Below are positions 25,462-34,387 of a stretch of 64,000 bases of DNA, piece after piece. The DNA lies in assembly GCF_013836145.1 (NCBI RefSeq), contig NZ_CP057483.1, positions 124,001 through 188,000 on the forward strand, written 5' to 3'. The notes beneath the pieces were generated by a model. The model worked only from the letters and a program-made list of their open reading frames with translations, did not search any database and was not told where the DNA came from. Position 1 is the first letter of the stretch. Every line of letters begins with the position of its first letter. Source of the DNA: Citrobacter sp. RHB25-C09. Lineage in GTDB: Bacteria; Pseudomonadota; Gammaproteobacteria; Enterobacterales; Enterobacteriaceae. Position numbers and translations under genes: made by a program.

Positions 25462-27305
25462 TTATTGCGACCGCCGGACACGTTGACCACGGTAAAACGA
25501 CGCTGTTGCAGGCGATTACCGGAGTGAATGCCGATCGTTTGCCGGAGGAGAAAAAGCGTGGCATGACCATCGATCTCGGTTACGCCTACTGGCCGCAACC
25601 GGATGGCCGCGTGCTGGGATTTATCGATGTTCCCGGCCACGAGAAGTTTCTTTCTAACATGCTGGCTGGCGTGGGGGGTATCGATCACGCACTGCTGGTT
25701 GTCGCCTGCGACGATGGCGTGATGGCGCAAACGCGGGAGCATCTGGCAATTCTGCAACTGACCGGTAATCCGACCCTGACGGTCGCGCTGACGAAAGCCG
25801 ATCGCGTGGACGAGGCGCGGACGGCAGAGGTCAGCCAGCAGGTGCGCGACGTGCTGAGTGAATACGGTTTTTCGGACGCAACGCTCTTTGTAACGGCCGC
25901 CAGTGAAGGTCGTGGGATTGAGGCACTGCGCGCTCACCTTCAGCAACTTCCTTCTCGTGAACATGCCCGCAATCAGCGTTTTCGACTGGCGATTGACCGG
26001 GCTTTCACCGTCAAAGGTTCCGGGCTGGTGGTTACCGGAACGGCACTCTCTGGTGAAGTCCACGTGGGTGATACGCTGTGGCTGACGGGGGTCAACAAAG
26101 CGATGCGTGTGCGTGGACTCCATGCACAAAACCAGGCGACGGAGAAGGCCCATGCCGGGCAGCGTATTGCGCTGAATATCGCGGGTGATGCGGAAAAAGA
26201 ACAGCTTAGTCGTGGCGACTGGTTGCTTTCAGAAGCGCCACCGGAACCCTTTACGCGCATTATCGTCGCGCTGGAAAGCCACGTACCGTTAACGCAGTGG
26301 CAACCATTACACATTCATCATGCTGCCAGCCACGTCACCGGACGCGTATCTTTGCTGGAAGATAACCTGGCGGAACTGGTGTTTGATACGCCGCTGTGGG
26401 TCGCAGACAACGACCGACTGGTACTGCGCGATATCTCCGCGCGTGCCACGCTGGCAGGTGCACGCGTGGTAGCGCTCAACCCGCCGCGCCGCGGCAAGCG
26501 CAAGCCAGAATATCTGCAATGGCTGGCATCGCTGGCGGCGATAAGTAATGACCACGCTGCGCTCGATGTGCATCTTCAGCGAGGGGCGGTAAACCTTTCC
26601 GACTTCGCATGGGCTCGTCAACTCAATGGCGACGGCATGCGCCAGTTGGTTCAGCAGCAGGGTTTTATTCAGGCGGGCCAAAGTCTGCTCAATGCCCCCG
26701 TTGCCGCCAACTGGCAGCGCAAAATCCTTGAGACGCTGGCGACCTATCATGAACAGCATCGCGATGAGCCTGGACCGGGACGTGAGCGTCTGCGTCGGAT
26801 GGCTCTGCCGATGGAAGATGAAGCGCTGGTGCTGCTGCTCATTGAGCAAATGCGGGAAAGCGGCGAGATCCACAGCCATCACGGTTGGCTGCATCTGCCG
26901 GATCACAAGGCGGGTTTTAGCGATGAACAGCAGGCTGTGTGGCAAAAAGTCGAACCGCTATTTAATGATGAGCCCTGGTGGGTGCGCGACCTGGCGCGGG
27001 AAACCGCAACGGAGGAGCAAACCATGCGGCTGGTACTGCGTCAGGCGGCACAGCAGGGGATGATTACGGCGATCGTGAAGGATCGTTATTACCGCAACGA
27101 CAGAATTGTCGCGTTCGCCACTATGATCCGCGAACTGGATCAGGAAAAAGGTTCTACCTGTGCGGCGGATTTTCGCGATCGTCTGGGCGTCGGGCGGAAA
27201 TTAGCTATTCAAATTCTGGAATATTTTGACCGGATAGGCTTTACGCGTCGTCGCGGAAACGATCATTTATTACGCGATGCTTTATTATTTCCGCAAAAAG
27301 AGTGA
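25458..27305 (+). CDS. selB: Selenocysteine-specific elongation factor SelB
   Basis: GTPase that brings Sec-tRNA(Sec) to UGA codons by binding the SECIS hairpin in the mRNA. 615 residues (614 in E. coli). EF-Tu-like G domain motifs: ATAGHVDHGKTTL at the N-terminus, DVPGHEKFLSNM, and LTKADRVDEA in place of the usual NKxD. The C-terminal third (about 375-615) consists of winged helices that bind SECIS RNA. It overlaps selA and is followed by a strong terminator. Confidence 0.97.
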   Translation: MIIATAGHVDHGKTTLLQAITGVNADRLPEEKKRGMTIDLGYAYWPQPDGRVLGFIDVPGHEKFLSNMLAGVGGIDHALLVVACDDGVMAQTREHLAILQLTGNPTLTVALTKADRVDEARTAEVSQQVRDVLSEYGFSDATLFVTAASEGRGIEALRAHLQQLPSREHARNQRFRLAIDRAFTVKGSGLVVTGTALSGEVHVGDTLWLTGVNKAMRVRGLHAQNQATEKAHAGQRIALNIAGDAEKEQLSRGDWLLSEAPPEPFTRIIVALESHVPLTQWQPLHIHHAASHVTGRVSLLEDNLAELVFDTPLWVADNDRLVLRDISARATLAGARVVALNPPRRGKRKPEYLQWLASLAAISNDHAALDVHLQRGAVNLSDFAWARQLNGDGMRQLVQQQGFIQAGQSLLNAPVAANWQRKILETLATYHEQHRDEPGPGRERLRRMALPMEDEALVLLLIEQMRESGEIHSHHGWLHLPDHKAGFSDEQQAVWQKVEPLFNDEPWWVRDLARETATEEQTMRLVLRQAAQQGMITAIVKDRYYRNDRIVAFATMIRELDQEKGSTCAADFRDRLGVGRKLAIQILEYFDRIGFTRRRGNDHLLRDALLFPQKE

Positions 27306-27360
27306 CATATTTAATTTATAATTTAAATTGATTGATACAATAAATATATTGATTCCAGAA

Positions 27361-27400
27361 AAGCACATTAATTTATTAGCCTAATGTGCTTTTTTATTTT
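27361..27400 (+). terminator. selAB terminator
   Basis: AAGCACATTA (27361-27370) pairs fully with TAATGTGCTT (27382-27391), followed by a T-rich tail, 56 nt beyond the selB stop. Confidence 0.9.
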
Positions 27401-27490
27401 TCTTTTAATAAATAACTACAGCGATCATATTTTCAAATTTAAATCACTCGTATGCTGCCACCCCTTTTTAAGTCATTAAGGATTAAGCAT

Positions 27491-28642
27491 ATGGCTGCTT
27501 CAACGTTTTTTATTCCTTCCGTGAATGTAATTGGCGCGGGTTCATTAAAAGATGCCATGAACACGATGGCGGAATATGGTTTTCGCCGTACGTTAATTGT
27601 CACGGACAGCATGCTGACGCAATTAGGCATGGCGGGTGACATTCAAAAAGCGTTGCAGGAACGCGATATATTTAGCGTGATTTACGATGGAACGCAGCCT
27701 AACCCGACGACTGAAAACGTTGCTGAAGGTCTACAGATCCTGAGCGAAAACAATTGCGACAGCGTCATTTCACTGGGCGGTGGTTCCCCGCATGACTGCG
27801 CGAAGGGGATCGCACTGGTGGCGGCAAACGGCGGTGATATTCGTGATTACGAGGGCGTTGATCGTTCTGCCAAACCGCAACTGCCGATGATCGCCATTAA
27901 CACCACGGCCGGTACAGCCTCTGAAATGACCCGTTTCTGCATCATCACCGACGTCGAACGTCATATCAAAATGGCAATCGTGGATAAACACGTTACGCCA
28001 TTACTGTCGGTGAATGACTCTTCACTGATGGTGGGGATGCCGAAGTCGCTGACCGCAGCGACGGGTATGGATGCACTGACCCATGCAATCGAAGCCTATG
28101 TTTCTGTGGCGGCCACGCCAATTACCGATGCGTGTGCGCTGAAAGCGGTCACCATGATTGCAGAAAACCTGACCGTTGCAGTTGAAGACGGCAGTAACGC
28201 GCAAGCGCGTGAAGCGATGGCATATGCCCAGTTCCTGGCAGGCATGGCCTTTAACAACGCTTCTTTGGGGTATGTTCATGCGATGGCGCATCAGTTGGGT
28301 GGGTTCTATAACCTGCCGCACGGTGTGTGTAATGCGGTGCTGTTGCCGCATGTGCAGGTATTCAATAGCCAGGTTGCAGCGGATCGTCTGCGTGATTGTG
28401 CAGCGGCAATGGGTGTGAACGTCGCGGGAATGTCAGACGCAGACGGAGCGAAAGCCTGTATTGCTGCTATCCGCGCGCTGGCACAGAAGGTAAACATTCC
28501 AGCAGGTCTGAGCGATCTTGGTGTGAAAGAAGAGGATTTTGCCGTACTGGCAACCAACGCGCTGAAAGATGCCTGCGGTCTGACCAACCCGCTCCAGGCA
28601 ACACACGAGGAGATCGTGGCGATCTATCGCGCGGCAATGTAA
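27491..28642 (+). CDS. yiaY: Iron-dependent alcohol dehydrogenase YiaY
   Basis: 383 residues from the ATG at 27491 (MAASTFFIPSVNVIGAG), equal to E. coli YiaY; the upstream codons have no conserved match. Group III, iron-type alcohol dehydrogenase: the NAD-binding GGGSPHDCAKGIAL and the metal-binding HAIEAYVS, HAMAHQLGGFYNLPHG regions are intact. It is close to FucO and to E. coli enzymes that oxidise L-threonine or ethanol; the natural substrate is unsettled. Its position between selAB and aldB suggests a link with alcohol and aldehyde metabolism. Confidence 0.93.
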   Translation: MAASTFFIPSVNVIGAGSLKDAMNTMAEYGFRRTLIVTDSMLTQLGMAGDIQKALQERDIFSVIYDGTQPNPTTENVAEGLQILSENNCDSVISLGGGSPHDCAKGIALVAANGGDIRDYEGVDRSAKPQLPMIAINTTAGTASEMTRFCIITDVERHIKMAIVDKHVTPLLSVNDSSLMVGMPKSLTAATGMDALTHAIEAYVSVAATPITDACALKAVTMIAENLTVAVEDGSNAQAREAMAYAQFLAGMAFNNASLGYVHAMAHQLGGFYNLPHGVCNAVLLPHVQVFNSQVAADRLRDCAAAMGVNVAGMSDADGAKACIAAIRALAQKVNIPAGLSDLGVKEEDFAVLATNALKDACGLTNPLQATHEEIVAIYRAAM

Positions 28643-28650
28643 ATAACCTG

Positions 28651-28722
28651 CCCGGTGGCGCTGCGCTTACCGGGCCTACAAAATGCACCGTAGGCCGGAT
28701 AAGGCGAAGCCGCCATCCGGCA
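28651..28722. repeat. Pair of REP palindromes (BIME)
   Basis: CCCGGTGGCGC...TACCGGG at 28651-28674 and GCCGGATAAGG...CCGGC at about 28693-28722, in opposite orientation between the convergent yiaY and VOC genes. Confidence 0.8.
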
Positions 28723-28737
28723 CTTAACTTTCCGGCA

Positions 28738-29175
28738 TCAGGAACGCAGCCACGGCGTAATCGTCACGCCGGTTAAGATGCCTTCCGGACTCAATAACCT
28801 TGTGACCGCCTGGCCCCATGGCTCCATGCGATTGGCAATTAACAACGTATATCCCTGATCCACTAACGCCTTCGTTGCCGCTTCAATATCCTGCACCTCA
28901 AATTCAACCCACGCTGAAGGCACAGGTACCTCAGGCGGCCATGCCTCGCGACCAAAACAGGACTCAGCTGCCTGCGAGAGCGGCCAGAGCGCAAAATGCT
29001 TCACGCCGCCCAGCGTATCGAGTTCGGTATAGAAATAGTCTTTATTCCCTTCCATCTCCTTAATCGGCAGGCCAAGCGTTTGTTGATAGAAAGAGATGCT
29101 GGCTTCAGCGTCGCGGGTAATTGGGCCAAAACCGGCGACAAACAGGACATCTACACCGGGAAGTTGTTGCTTCAT
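28738..29175 (-). CDS. VOC-fold (glyoxalase/bleomycin resistance-like) protein
   Basis: 145 residues from the ATG at 29175 (MKQQLPGVDVLFVAGFGPI). The beta-alpha-beta-beta-beta layout and phrases such as ISFYQQTLGLPI, WVEFEVQDIEAATKALVDQGY and the C-terminal LSPEGILTGVTITPWL are typical of vicinal-oxygen-chelate proteins. No clear set of metal-binding His and Glu residues marks it as a true glyoxalase I, so function is open. It lies between yiaY and aldB on the opposite strand; I do not know it from this place in E. coli K-12. Confidence 0.8.
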   Translation of the reverse strand: MKQQLPGVDVLFVAGFGPITRDAEASISFYQQTLGLPIKEMEGNKDYFYTELDTLGGVKHFALWPLSQAAESCFGREAWPPEVPVPSAWVEFEVQDIEAATKALVDQGYTLLIANRMEPWGQAVTRLLSPEGILTGVTITPWLRS

Positions 29176-29295
29176 GTTCACTCCTTGAATTAGCCATGTG
29201 GATAACGTGACCGCAGTCGTAAAGCTATCACACCCTGGCGAGAAAATCGCCAACCGCGTCTACCCTTGATATATCCCTGGAGCAAGGAGACGATC

Positions 29296-30828
29296 ATGAC
29301 CAATAACCCCCCACGTATTCAGCCCGGCGAGTATGGTTTTCCTCTAAAGCTAAAAACCCGTTATGACAATTTTATTGGCGGTAACTGGGTTCCGCCCGCC
29401 GATGGCGAGTACTACCCGAACCTGACGCCCGTCACCGGGCAACTGCTGTGCGAAGTCGCTTCATCTGGCAAAAGGGACATTGATTTGGCGCTCGACGCCG
29501 CTCATAAGGTGAAGGATAAATGGGCGCACACATCCGTGCAGGATCGTGCTGCACTTCTGTTTAAAATCGCCGATCGCATGGAGCAAAACCTGGAACTGCT
29601 GGCAACGGCGGAAACCTGGGACAACGGTAAGCCGATCCGCGAGACAAGTGCCGCCGACGTGCCGTTGGCAATTGACCATTTCCGCTATTTTGCCTCGTGT
29701 ATTCGCGCCCAGGAGGGCGGGATAAGCGAAGTGGACAGCGAAACCGTGGCTTATCATTTCCACGAACCGCTGGGCGTGGTGGGGCAAATTATTCCGTGGA
29801 ACTTCCCGCTACTTATGGCAAGCTGGAAAATGGCACCTGCGCTGGCAGCAGGGAACTGTGTCGTACTCAAACCGGCACGTCTGACGCCGCTTTCGGTGCT
29901 GCTGCTGATGGAAATCATTGGCGACATTCTGCCGCCGGGGGTGGTGAACGTGGTGAACGGTGCCGGGGGCGAGATTGGTGAATATCTGGCGACCTCGAAG
30001 CGCATCGCGAAAGTCGCGTTCACCGGTTCGACCGAGGTCGGGCAACAAATCATGCAATATGCGACCCAGAACATCATTCCGGTAACGCTGGAGTTAGGTG
30101 GCAAGTCACCCAACATCTTCTTTGCGGACGTGATGGATGAAGAAGATGCCTTCTTTGACAAGGCGCTGGAAGGCTTTGCGCTGTTTGCCTTCAATCAGGG
30201 CGAGGTCTGTACCTGTCCGAGCCGCGCCCTGGTACAGGAATCCATCTACGAACGCTTCATGGAGCGCGCGATTCGCCGCGTGGAAAGCATCCGTAGCGGT
30301 AATCCGCTCGACAGCGTAACGCAGATGGGGGCGCAGGTTTCGCACGGGCAGATGGAAACGATCCTGAATTACATTGATATCGGGAAGAAAGAGGGTGCGG
30401 ATGTCCTGACCGGCGGTCGCCGCAAGCTGCTTGAAGGCGAACTCAAGGACGGCTATTACCTGGAACCGACCATTCTGTTTGGGCAGAACAACATGCGCGT
30501 GTTCCAGGAGGAAATTTTCGGCCCAGTGCTGGCAGTGACGACGTTCAAAACCATGGATGAGGCGCTGGAGTTAGCCAACGATACGCAATATGGCCTCGGT
30601 GCCGGCGTCTGGAGTCGTAATGGGAACCTGGCCTATAAGATGGGGCGCGGGATCCAGGCCGGGCGCGTCTGGACCAACTGTTATCATGCCTATCCTGCCC
30701 ATGCCGCATTCGGTGGTTATAAGCAGTCAGGGATTGGTCGCGAAACTCATAAAATGATGCTGGAACACTATCAGCAGACCAAGTGCTTGCTGGTCAGCTA
30801 CTCCGACAAACCGCTGGGACTGTTCTAA
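29296..30828 (+). CDS. aldB: Aldehyde dehydrogenase B
   Basis: Oxidises acetaldehyde and related aldehydes with NADP+. The ATG at 29296 (MTNNPPRIQPGEYGFP) gives 510 residues, two fewer than E. coli. The catalytic Cys is in FNQGEVCTCPSRALVQ and the general-base Glu in VTLELGGKSPNIFF; the cofactor loop is FTGSTEVGQ. AAGGAG precedes the start. In E. coli aldB is a stationary-phase gene controlled by RpoS, CRP and Fis. The sequence that begins at its stop codon is repeated 1.4 kb downstream, beyond the nuclease-like gene. Confidence 0.96.
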   Translation: MTNNPPRIQPGEYGFPLKLKTRYDNFIGGNWVPPADGEYYPNLTPVTGQLLCEVASSGKRDIDLALDAAHKVKDKWAHTSVQDRAALLFKIADRMEQNLELLATAETWDNGKPIRETSAADVPLAIDHFRYFASCIRAQEGGISEVDSETVAYHFHEPLGVVGQIIPWNFPLLMASWKMAPALAAGNCVVLKPARLTPLSVLLLMEIIGDILPPGVVNVVNGAGGEIGEYLATSKRIAKVAFTGSTEVGQQIMQYATQNIIPVTLELGGKSPNIFFADVMDEEDAFFDKALEGFALFAFNQGEVCTCPSRALVQESIYERFMERAIRRVESIRSGNPLDSVTQMGAQVSHGQMETILNYIDIGKKEGADVLTGGRRKLLEGELKDGYYLEPTILFGQNNMRVFQEEIFGPVLAVTTFKTMDEALELANDTQYGLGAGVWSRNGNLAYKMGRGIQAGRVWTNCYHAYPAHAAFGGYKQSGIGRETHKMMLEHYQQTKCLLVSYSDKPLGLF

Positions 30829-30862
30829 CTCACAACATCCAGCCCGATGGCGCATTGCTTGT
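30825..30862. repeat. 38-bp direct repeat, left copy (overlaps the aldB stop)
   Basis: This 38-bp sequence starts at the aldB stop codon (CTAACTCACAACATCC...) and runs into a REP-like half. It is identical to 32255-32292; only the bases outside differ. The first 17 bp are not REP sequence, so the match is not just two REP copies. Confidence 0.9.
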
Positions 30863-30882
30863 TCGGCCTACCTCCCGCGTAG

Positions 30883-30910
30883 GCCCGATAAGGCGAAGCC
30901 GCCATCGGGC
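30883..30910. repeat. REP palindrome
   Basis: GCCCGATAAGG ... CATCGGGC, placed between aldB and the nuclease-like gene, 9 bp from the stop of the latter. Confidence 0.8.
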
Positions 30911-30919
30911 AATTAACAG

Positions 30920-31993
30920 CTAAGTATAAAGCGCCGCTGTAGCCTTTAATTCTTCTGTGAAGGCATAAATATCATCTAAAGTATCAATAGGAAACCGGGT
31001 TTCATTTTTCTCTAAATCGAATAAGCCGATGTATTTTTGGTTGCGGTTGAAGTGTAATCGACAAATAGGCTTGCGGTTATTGTCATCGACGAGTATGCCG
31101 AAGTAGCTTTTAGTGTCTCGATGTACAATTCGCGGGGCATCAATTACCGCTCTGGTTATGGCTTTAACAATATGAAAACCTTCAAGTTCATCCATTGTGG
31201 TTGAAATTTCAGAGTCATCTTTCACCATAACTTCTGTTTCTTCGGCCTGGTGTTCCACTGTAGGCGCTGCGTTACCGCCTATGGCTGATTTCAACCGCTC
31301 ATTGATTTGTGTATTAATATACTGGCTAGCGGCCTTTTGTGTTAATACAGTGAAAGTTTCTTTCACTTTTTGCGTTAATATTCCATCGTGAATTCTGGAA
31401 GCAAAAAATTTCACGAAATCTTCTTCGGGATTAGTGAGTTGCGTATGAAGAATTTTTTTGATCATACTGACATATTTTAATTCACCTGCTGCATTAATGA
31501 TTGATTCTAAATCGAAAGCTGATTTTGTGAGCTTCTTGATCTCTGGAATGACCATTTCATCAAGATCCAGAAGGTTAATCTCGAGGAAGGGTTTTTCATC
31601 CATTTTGTTTGGGGCATCCAGATCAGTAAAAAATTTATACTCTTGCCCATTAGTCAGGATTGATATTCTGGCATTCGTCACGTGAAAGTAACGGAATAGT
31701 TGAGATGCATGGTTTATATTGAGTGGCTCACCTATCTTCTTACACTCTATCAAAATCTGAACTTCATTATTCCTGAGAATAGCATAGTCTATTTTTTCTC
31801 CCTTTTTTGTACCGACATCGCAAACGAACTCAGGGATAACTTCAGTAGGATCAAAGACATCATAGCCCAGGACATTATTGATAAATGGCATGACGAAGGC
31901 GTTTTTTGTCGCTTCCTCTGTCTCAATGGCGCCTGATTGTTGTTTGATTTTTGAGGCTAATAAATTTAATTTTTCCATAAATTCGATAGACAT
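30920..31993 (-). CDS. Stand-alone HsdR N-terminal-like (PD-(D/E)XK) protein
   Basis: 357 residues from the ATG at 31993 (MSIEFMEKLNLLASKIKQQ), chosen for the GAGGATATT ribosome binding site; the longer reading to 32104 looks like translated leader. The first half matches the N-terminal domain of type I restriction subunits (HSDR_N_2 type): EEATKNAFVMPFINNVLGY, then KKGEKIDYAIL and VQILIECKKIGEPL, i.e. the D...E-x-K nuclease core. No helicase, methylase or specificity gene is nearby, and the protein is far too short for HsdR. The C-terminal third (IGLFDLEKNETRFPIDTLDDI) resembles the tail of similar stand-alone proteins often annotated as type I restriction endonuclease. The gene is AT-rich compared with its neighbours and is enclosed by direct repeats. 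A defence role is possible but unproven. Confidence 0.8.
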   Translation of the reverse strand: MSIEFMEKLNLLASKIKQQSGAIETEEATKNAFVMPFINNVLGYDVFDPTEVIPEFVCDVGTKKGEKIDYAILRNNEVQILIECKKIGEPLNINHASQLFRYFHVTNARISILTNGQEYKFFTDLDAPNKMDEKPFLEINLLDLDEMVIPEIKKLTKSAFDLESIINAAGELKYVSMIKKILHTQLTNPEEDFVKFFASRIHDGILTQKVKETFTVLTQKAASQYINTQINERLKSAIGGNAAPTVEHQAEETEVMVKDDSEISTTMDELEGFHIVKAITRAVIDAPRIVHRDTKSYFGILVDDNNRKPICRLHFNRNQKYIGLFDLEKNETRFPIDTLDDIYAFTEELKATAALYT

Positions 31994-32254
31994 AATATCC
32001 TCATCATTCATTTGATAATCATTTTTACAAGTAATTATTATTGATGTCCATGATTTGAGTTTTGACTTAAATAAACGTAAGCAACACTTTAATGAACAAA
32101 TCATTAATTATTGAATGATATAGTGCAAAAATAAAAATATTACGAATTTGAGATTGGTCACGTAAACGATAAAAACCTTTAATTTCCTGGTGTTACTATT
32201 TCACTATATCTGGAAACAAAGTGGCAATCAGTGAGCCCGCTTTCATAAAATGTC
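31994..32254 (-). promoter_or_regulatory. AT-rich upstream region of the nuclease-like gene
   Basis: An AT-rich stretch inside the repeat-bounded insert. It contains the inverted repeat ATCATT-N8-AATGAT at 32100-32119, a candidate operator, with a TTGCAC box close by that might be a -35 element. No open reading frame of note. Confidence 0.4.
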
Positions 32255-32292
32255 CTAACTCACAACATCCAGCCCGATGGCGCATTGCTTGT
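32255..32292. repeat. 38-bp direct repeat, right copy
   Basis: Identical to 30825-30862, including the TAA and following bases of aldB that have no function here. The rest of the gap up to 32421 holds a REP palindrome at 32378-32411 (GTAAGCCGGATGG ... CGGCTTAC). Confidence 0.9.
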
Positions 32293-32377
32293 CGGGTTGG
32301 ATGCGGAAAGTCTTCTTATTCGTCGGCGGTTTTCACCTTTATGACCGGGTTGAGCTGGCGTTTCTGATAAGCCCTTT

Positions 32378-32411
32378 GTAAGCCGGATGGCATTGCGCTC
32401 ATTCGGCTTAC
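32378..32411. repeat. REP palindrome after the GH127 gene
   Basis: GTAAGCCGGATGG and CATTCGGCTTAC form an imperfect stem 10 bp downstream of the GH127 stop on the minus strand. Confidence 0.7.
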
Positions 32412-32421
32412 GGTGCTGATA

Positions 32422-34377
32422 TTACCTGTTGTTAATCCAGATACGCATCTCGCCTTCGCCCCGGTTGGCCCAGCTAAACCAGGGAATGAAGGTCAACGTA
32501 TGCGGCAGCCATGAGCCTGGGGCAGTATCGTAGTGCCACAGTGATGTCTGCGTCGCGTCGGCTGCGCTCTGTTTTAGTCCTTCCGCCTGGATAAGCATTT
32601 TGTGTGCGAAAAGCCCTTTGCCTTCAAAAACCGCAAACTTGCTGACTTCAGGAAGCCACAAATTGTGAAGCTCTTCACCGTTGTCTGCCTGTTCAAGGCA
32701 ATAGATCAGCGGACCACGTTGAATGGCGACTTTACCCGCAACGTGGCGTACCAGCGGATTACCGTAGACCCGGCGTACCGGCATGGGCAGCGTCAGCGTT
32801 AATGTGTCCCCTTCCTGCCAGCGGCGGGTGATATGCATATAGCCTTTGCGAATAACCTGCTCGACAGCCAGCCCGTTCAGCGTCACTTTCGCGTCAGGAC
32901 ACCAGTCCGGCAAGCGTAGCGCCAGGGTATGCTGCACGGTCAGAGGGGATTCGATGGCAATTGTCACATCCTCATGCCATGGATAATTCCCGCTAATACG
33001 CAGCTTGAGCGCGTCGTTGCCGATGGGGATTTCTACGCTGTTGCCAATATAAAGATTGATATACAGCGCTTCTTCCCGTGGCGTATAGATGTAATGACCG
33101 ATCGACGACAGCACACGAGCAATATTGGGCGGACAACAGGCACAGCCAAACCAGCGCTGGCGTACAGGCTTCACGTGATCGTAAATATGATTAAATTTTA
33201 ATGTTTTCGGGTGGACCTCCAGCGGGTTGACGTAGAAAAAGTGTTTCCCGTCGAGCGCCATTCCGCCGAGCACGGTATTGTACAGCGCACGTTCCATGAC
33301 GTCGGCATACTGACTGTCGGCTTCCATTTCGATCATCCGCCGGGCAAACATCATCAGGCCGATGGACGCACAGCTTTCGGCATATACCGTGTCGTTTGGC
33401 AGGTCGTAGTCACTGCTGAAGGCTTCGCCGCTGCTTTGCGAGCCGATTCCGCCAGTGATGTACAGCTGACGCTGTGCCATGTTCTGCCATAAACGCAGGC
33501 AGTCCTGTCGCTTGCGTTCATCCTGACTGAGCCGCGCCAGATGAGCCACGCCGGTCATCAGATAGACGAAACGCACCGCATGGCCAATCGCCGCCTGCTG
33601 TTCGGAAAGCGGCTGGTGCGCCTGGCTGTAGGCTTTATCTTTAACCATCCATGCCGGGCCGTAGGTGTTCCAGTAAGAGGTTTGCCCGCGCTTTTCATAC
33701 TCCTCGTCGTAAAAGTGCGGCTGTGTACCGCGCTGTTCAACAAAATAATTCACCAGCGCCAGATAGCGCGGCTGCTGCGTGACTTCGAACAGGCGCATCA
33801 GCGCCAGCTCAATTTCCGGATGGCCCGGATAGCCGTGCAGTTGATTTTCACCGGGACCGAATACCCGATCGATGTGATCCGCCAGGCGGCAAACCACCTC
33901 CAGCAGGCGACGTTTGCCGGTAGCCTGAAAGAATGCCACGCCCGCTTCAATCATATGCCCGGCACAGTAAAGCTCATGACACTCGGCCAGGTTAGTCCAG
34001 CGCTCCAGCGGTGATTTAACCGTGAAGTAAGTGTTGAGATAGCCATCGTCGCACTGGGCGGCGGCGATCAGTTCAATGACCTCGTCGGCAGTTTTTTCCA
34101 GTTCAGGATCGGGCTTCTGACACAGTGACCAGGCGACAGCTTCCAGCCATTTGGCGACATCACTGTCCTGAAACACCATCCCGTAGAACTCACCCGCCTG
34201 ACGTCCTGCCGCGATGCGAAAGTTTTCAATCGCATGGCTGGGATCGGCTTCCGGAATGCGGTCATTTAGCGCATCCCATTGATACGGGATCACGACGTCG
34301 CGAACCAGTCGCTGATATTGTCCGAGGAACGGATCGCTGACCGTCAGTTTATGCAGGTCGATTTCCGGAATATGCAT
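32422..34377 (-). CDS. GH127 family beta-L-arabinofuranosidase-like glycosidase
   Basis: 651 residues from the ATG at 34377 (MHIPEIDLHKLTVSD); longer readings overlap the transporter gene. The zinc-cysteine active site of GH127 is visible: GEAFSSDYDLPNDTVYAESCASIG gives (in two parts) the presumed acid/base Glu and a Glu and Cys zinc ligand pair, and FGCACCPPNIARVLSS gives the Cys-Cys pair that includes the nucleophile in Bifidobacterium HypBA1. An alpha/alpha-barrel fills about residues 20-420, with beta-sandwich domains after it. There is no signal peptide, so it should cut imported oligosaccharides in the cytoplasm. It follows the GPH symporter by 10 bp in the same operon. The exact glycoside is inferred from the family. 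Confidence 0.88.
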   Translation of the reverse strand: MHIPEIDLHKLTVSDPFLGQYQRLVRDVVIPYQWDALNDRIPEADPSHAIENFRIAAGRQAGEFYGMVFQDSDVAKWLEAVAWSLCQKPDPELEKTADEVIELIAAAQCDDGYLNTYFTVKSPLERWTNLAECHELYCAGHMIEAGVAFFQATGKRRLLEVVCRLADHIDRVFGPGENQLHGYPGHPEIELALMRLFEVTQQPRYLALVNYFVEQRGTQPHFYDEEYEKRGQTSYWNTYGPAWMVKDKAYSQAHQPLSEQQAAIGHAVRFVYLMTGVAHLARLSQDERKRQDCLRLWQNMAQRQLYITGGIGSQSSGEAFSSDYDLPNDTVYAESCASIGLMMFARRMIEMEADSQYADVMERALYNTVLGGMALDGKHFFYVNPLEVHPKTLKFNHIYDHVKPVRQRWFGCACCPPNIARVLSSIGHYIYTPREEALYINLYIGNSVEIPIGNDALKLRISGNYPWHEDVTIAIESPLTVQHTLALRLPDWCPDAKVTLNGLAVEQVIRKGYMHITRRWQEGDTLTLTLPMPVRRVYGNPLVRHVAGKVAIQRGPLIYCLEQADNGEELHNLWLPEVSKFAVFEGKGLFAHKMLIQAEGLKQSAADATQTSLWHYDTAPGSWLPHTLTFIPWFSWANRGEGEMRIWINNR

Positions 34378-34387
34378 GGCGTGCTCC

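Noticed and set aside
30920..31993. Remnant of a full type I restriction locus
   Set aside because: No hsdM or hsdS fragment is found nearby, and the gene has an intact start and end with a second domain, so it is not a truncated HsdR.
32255..32292. The 38-bp match as two ordinary REP copies
   Set aside because: The first 17 bases are the unique sequence following aldB, not REP consensus, and the match is exact.
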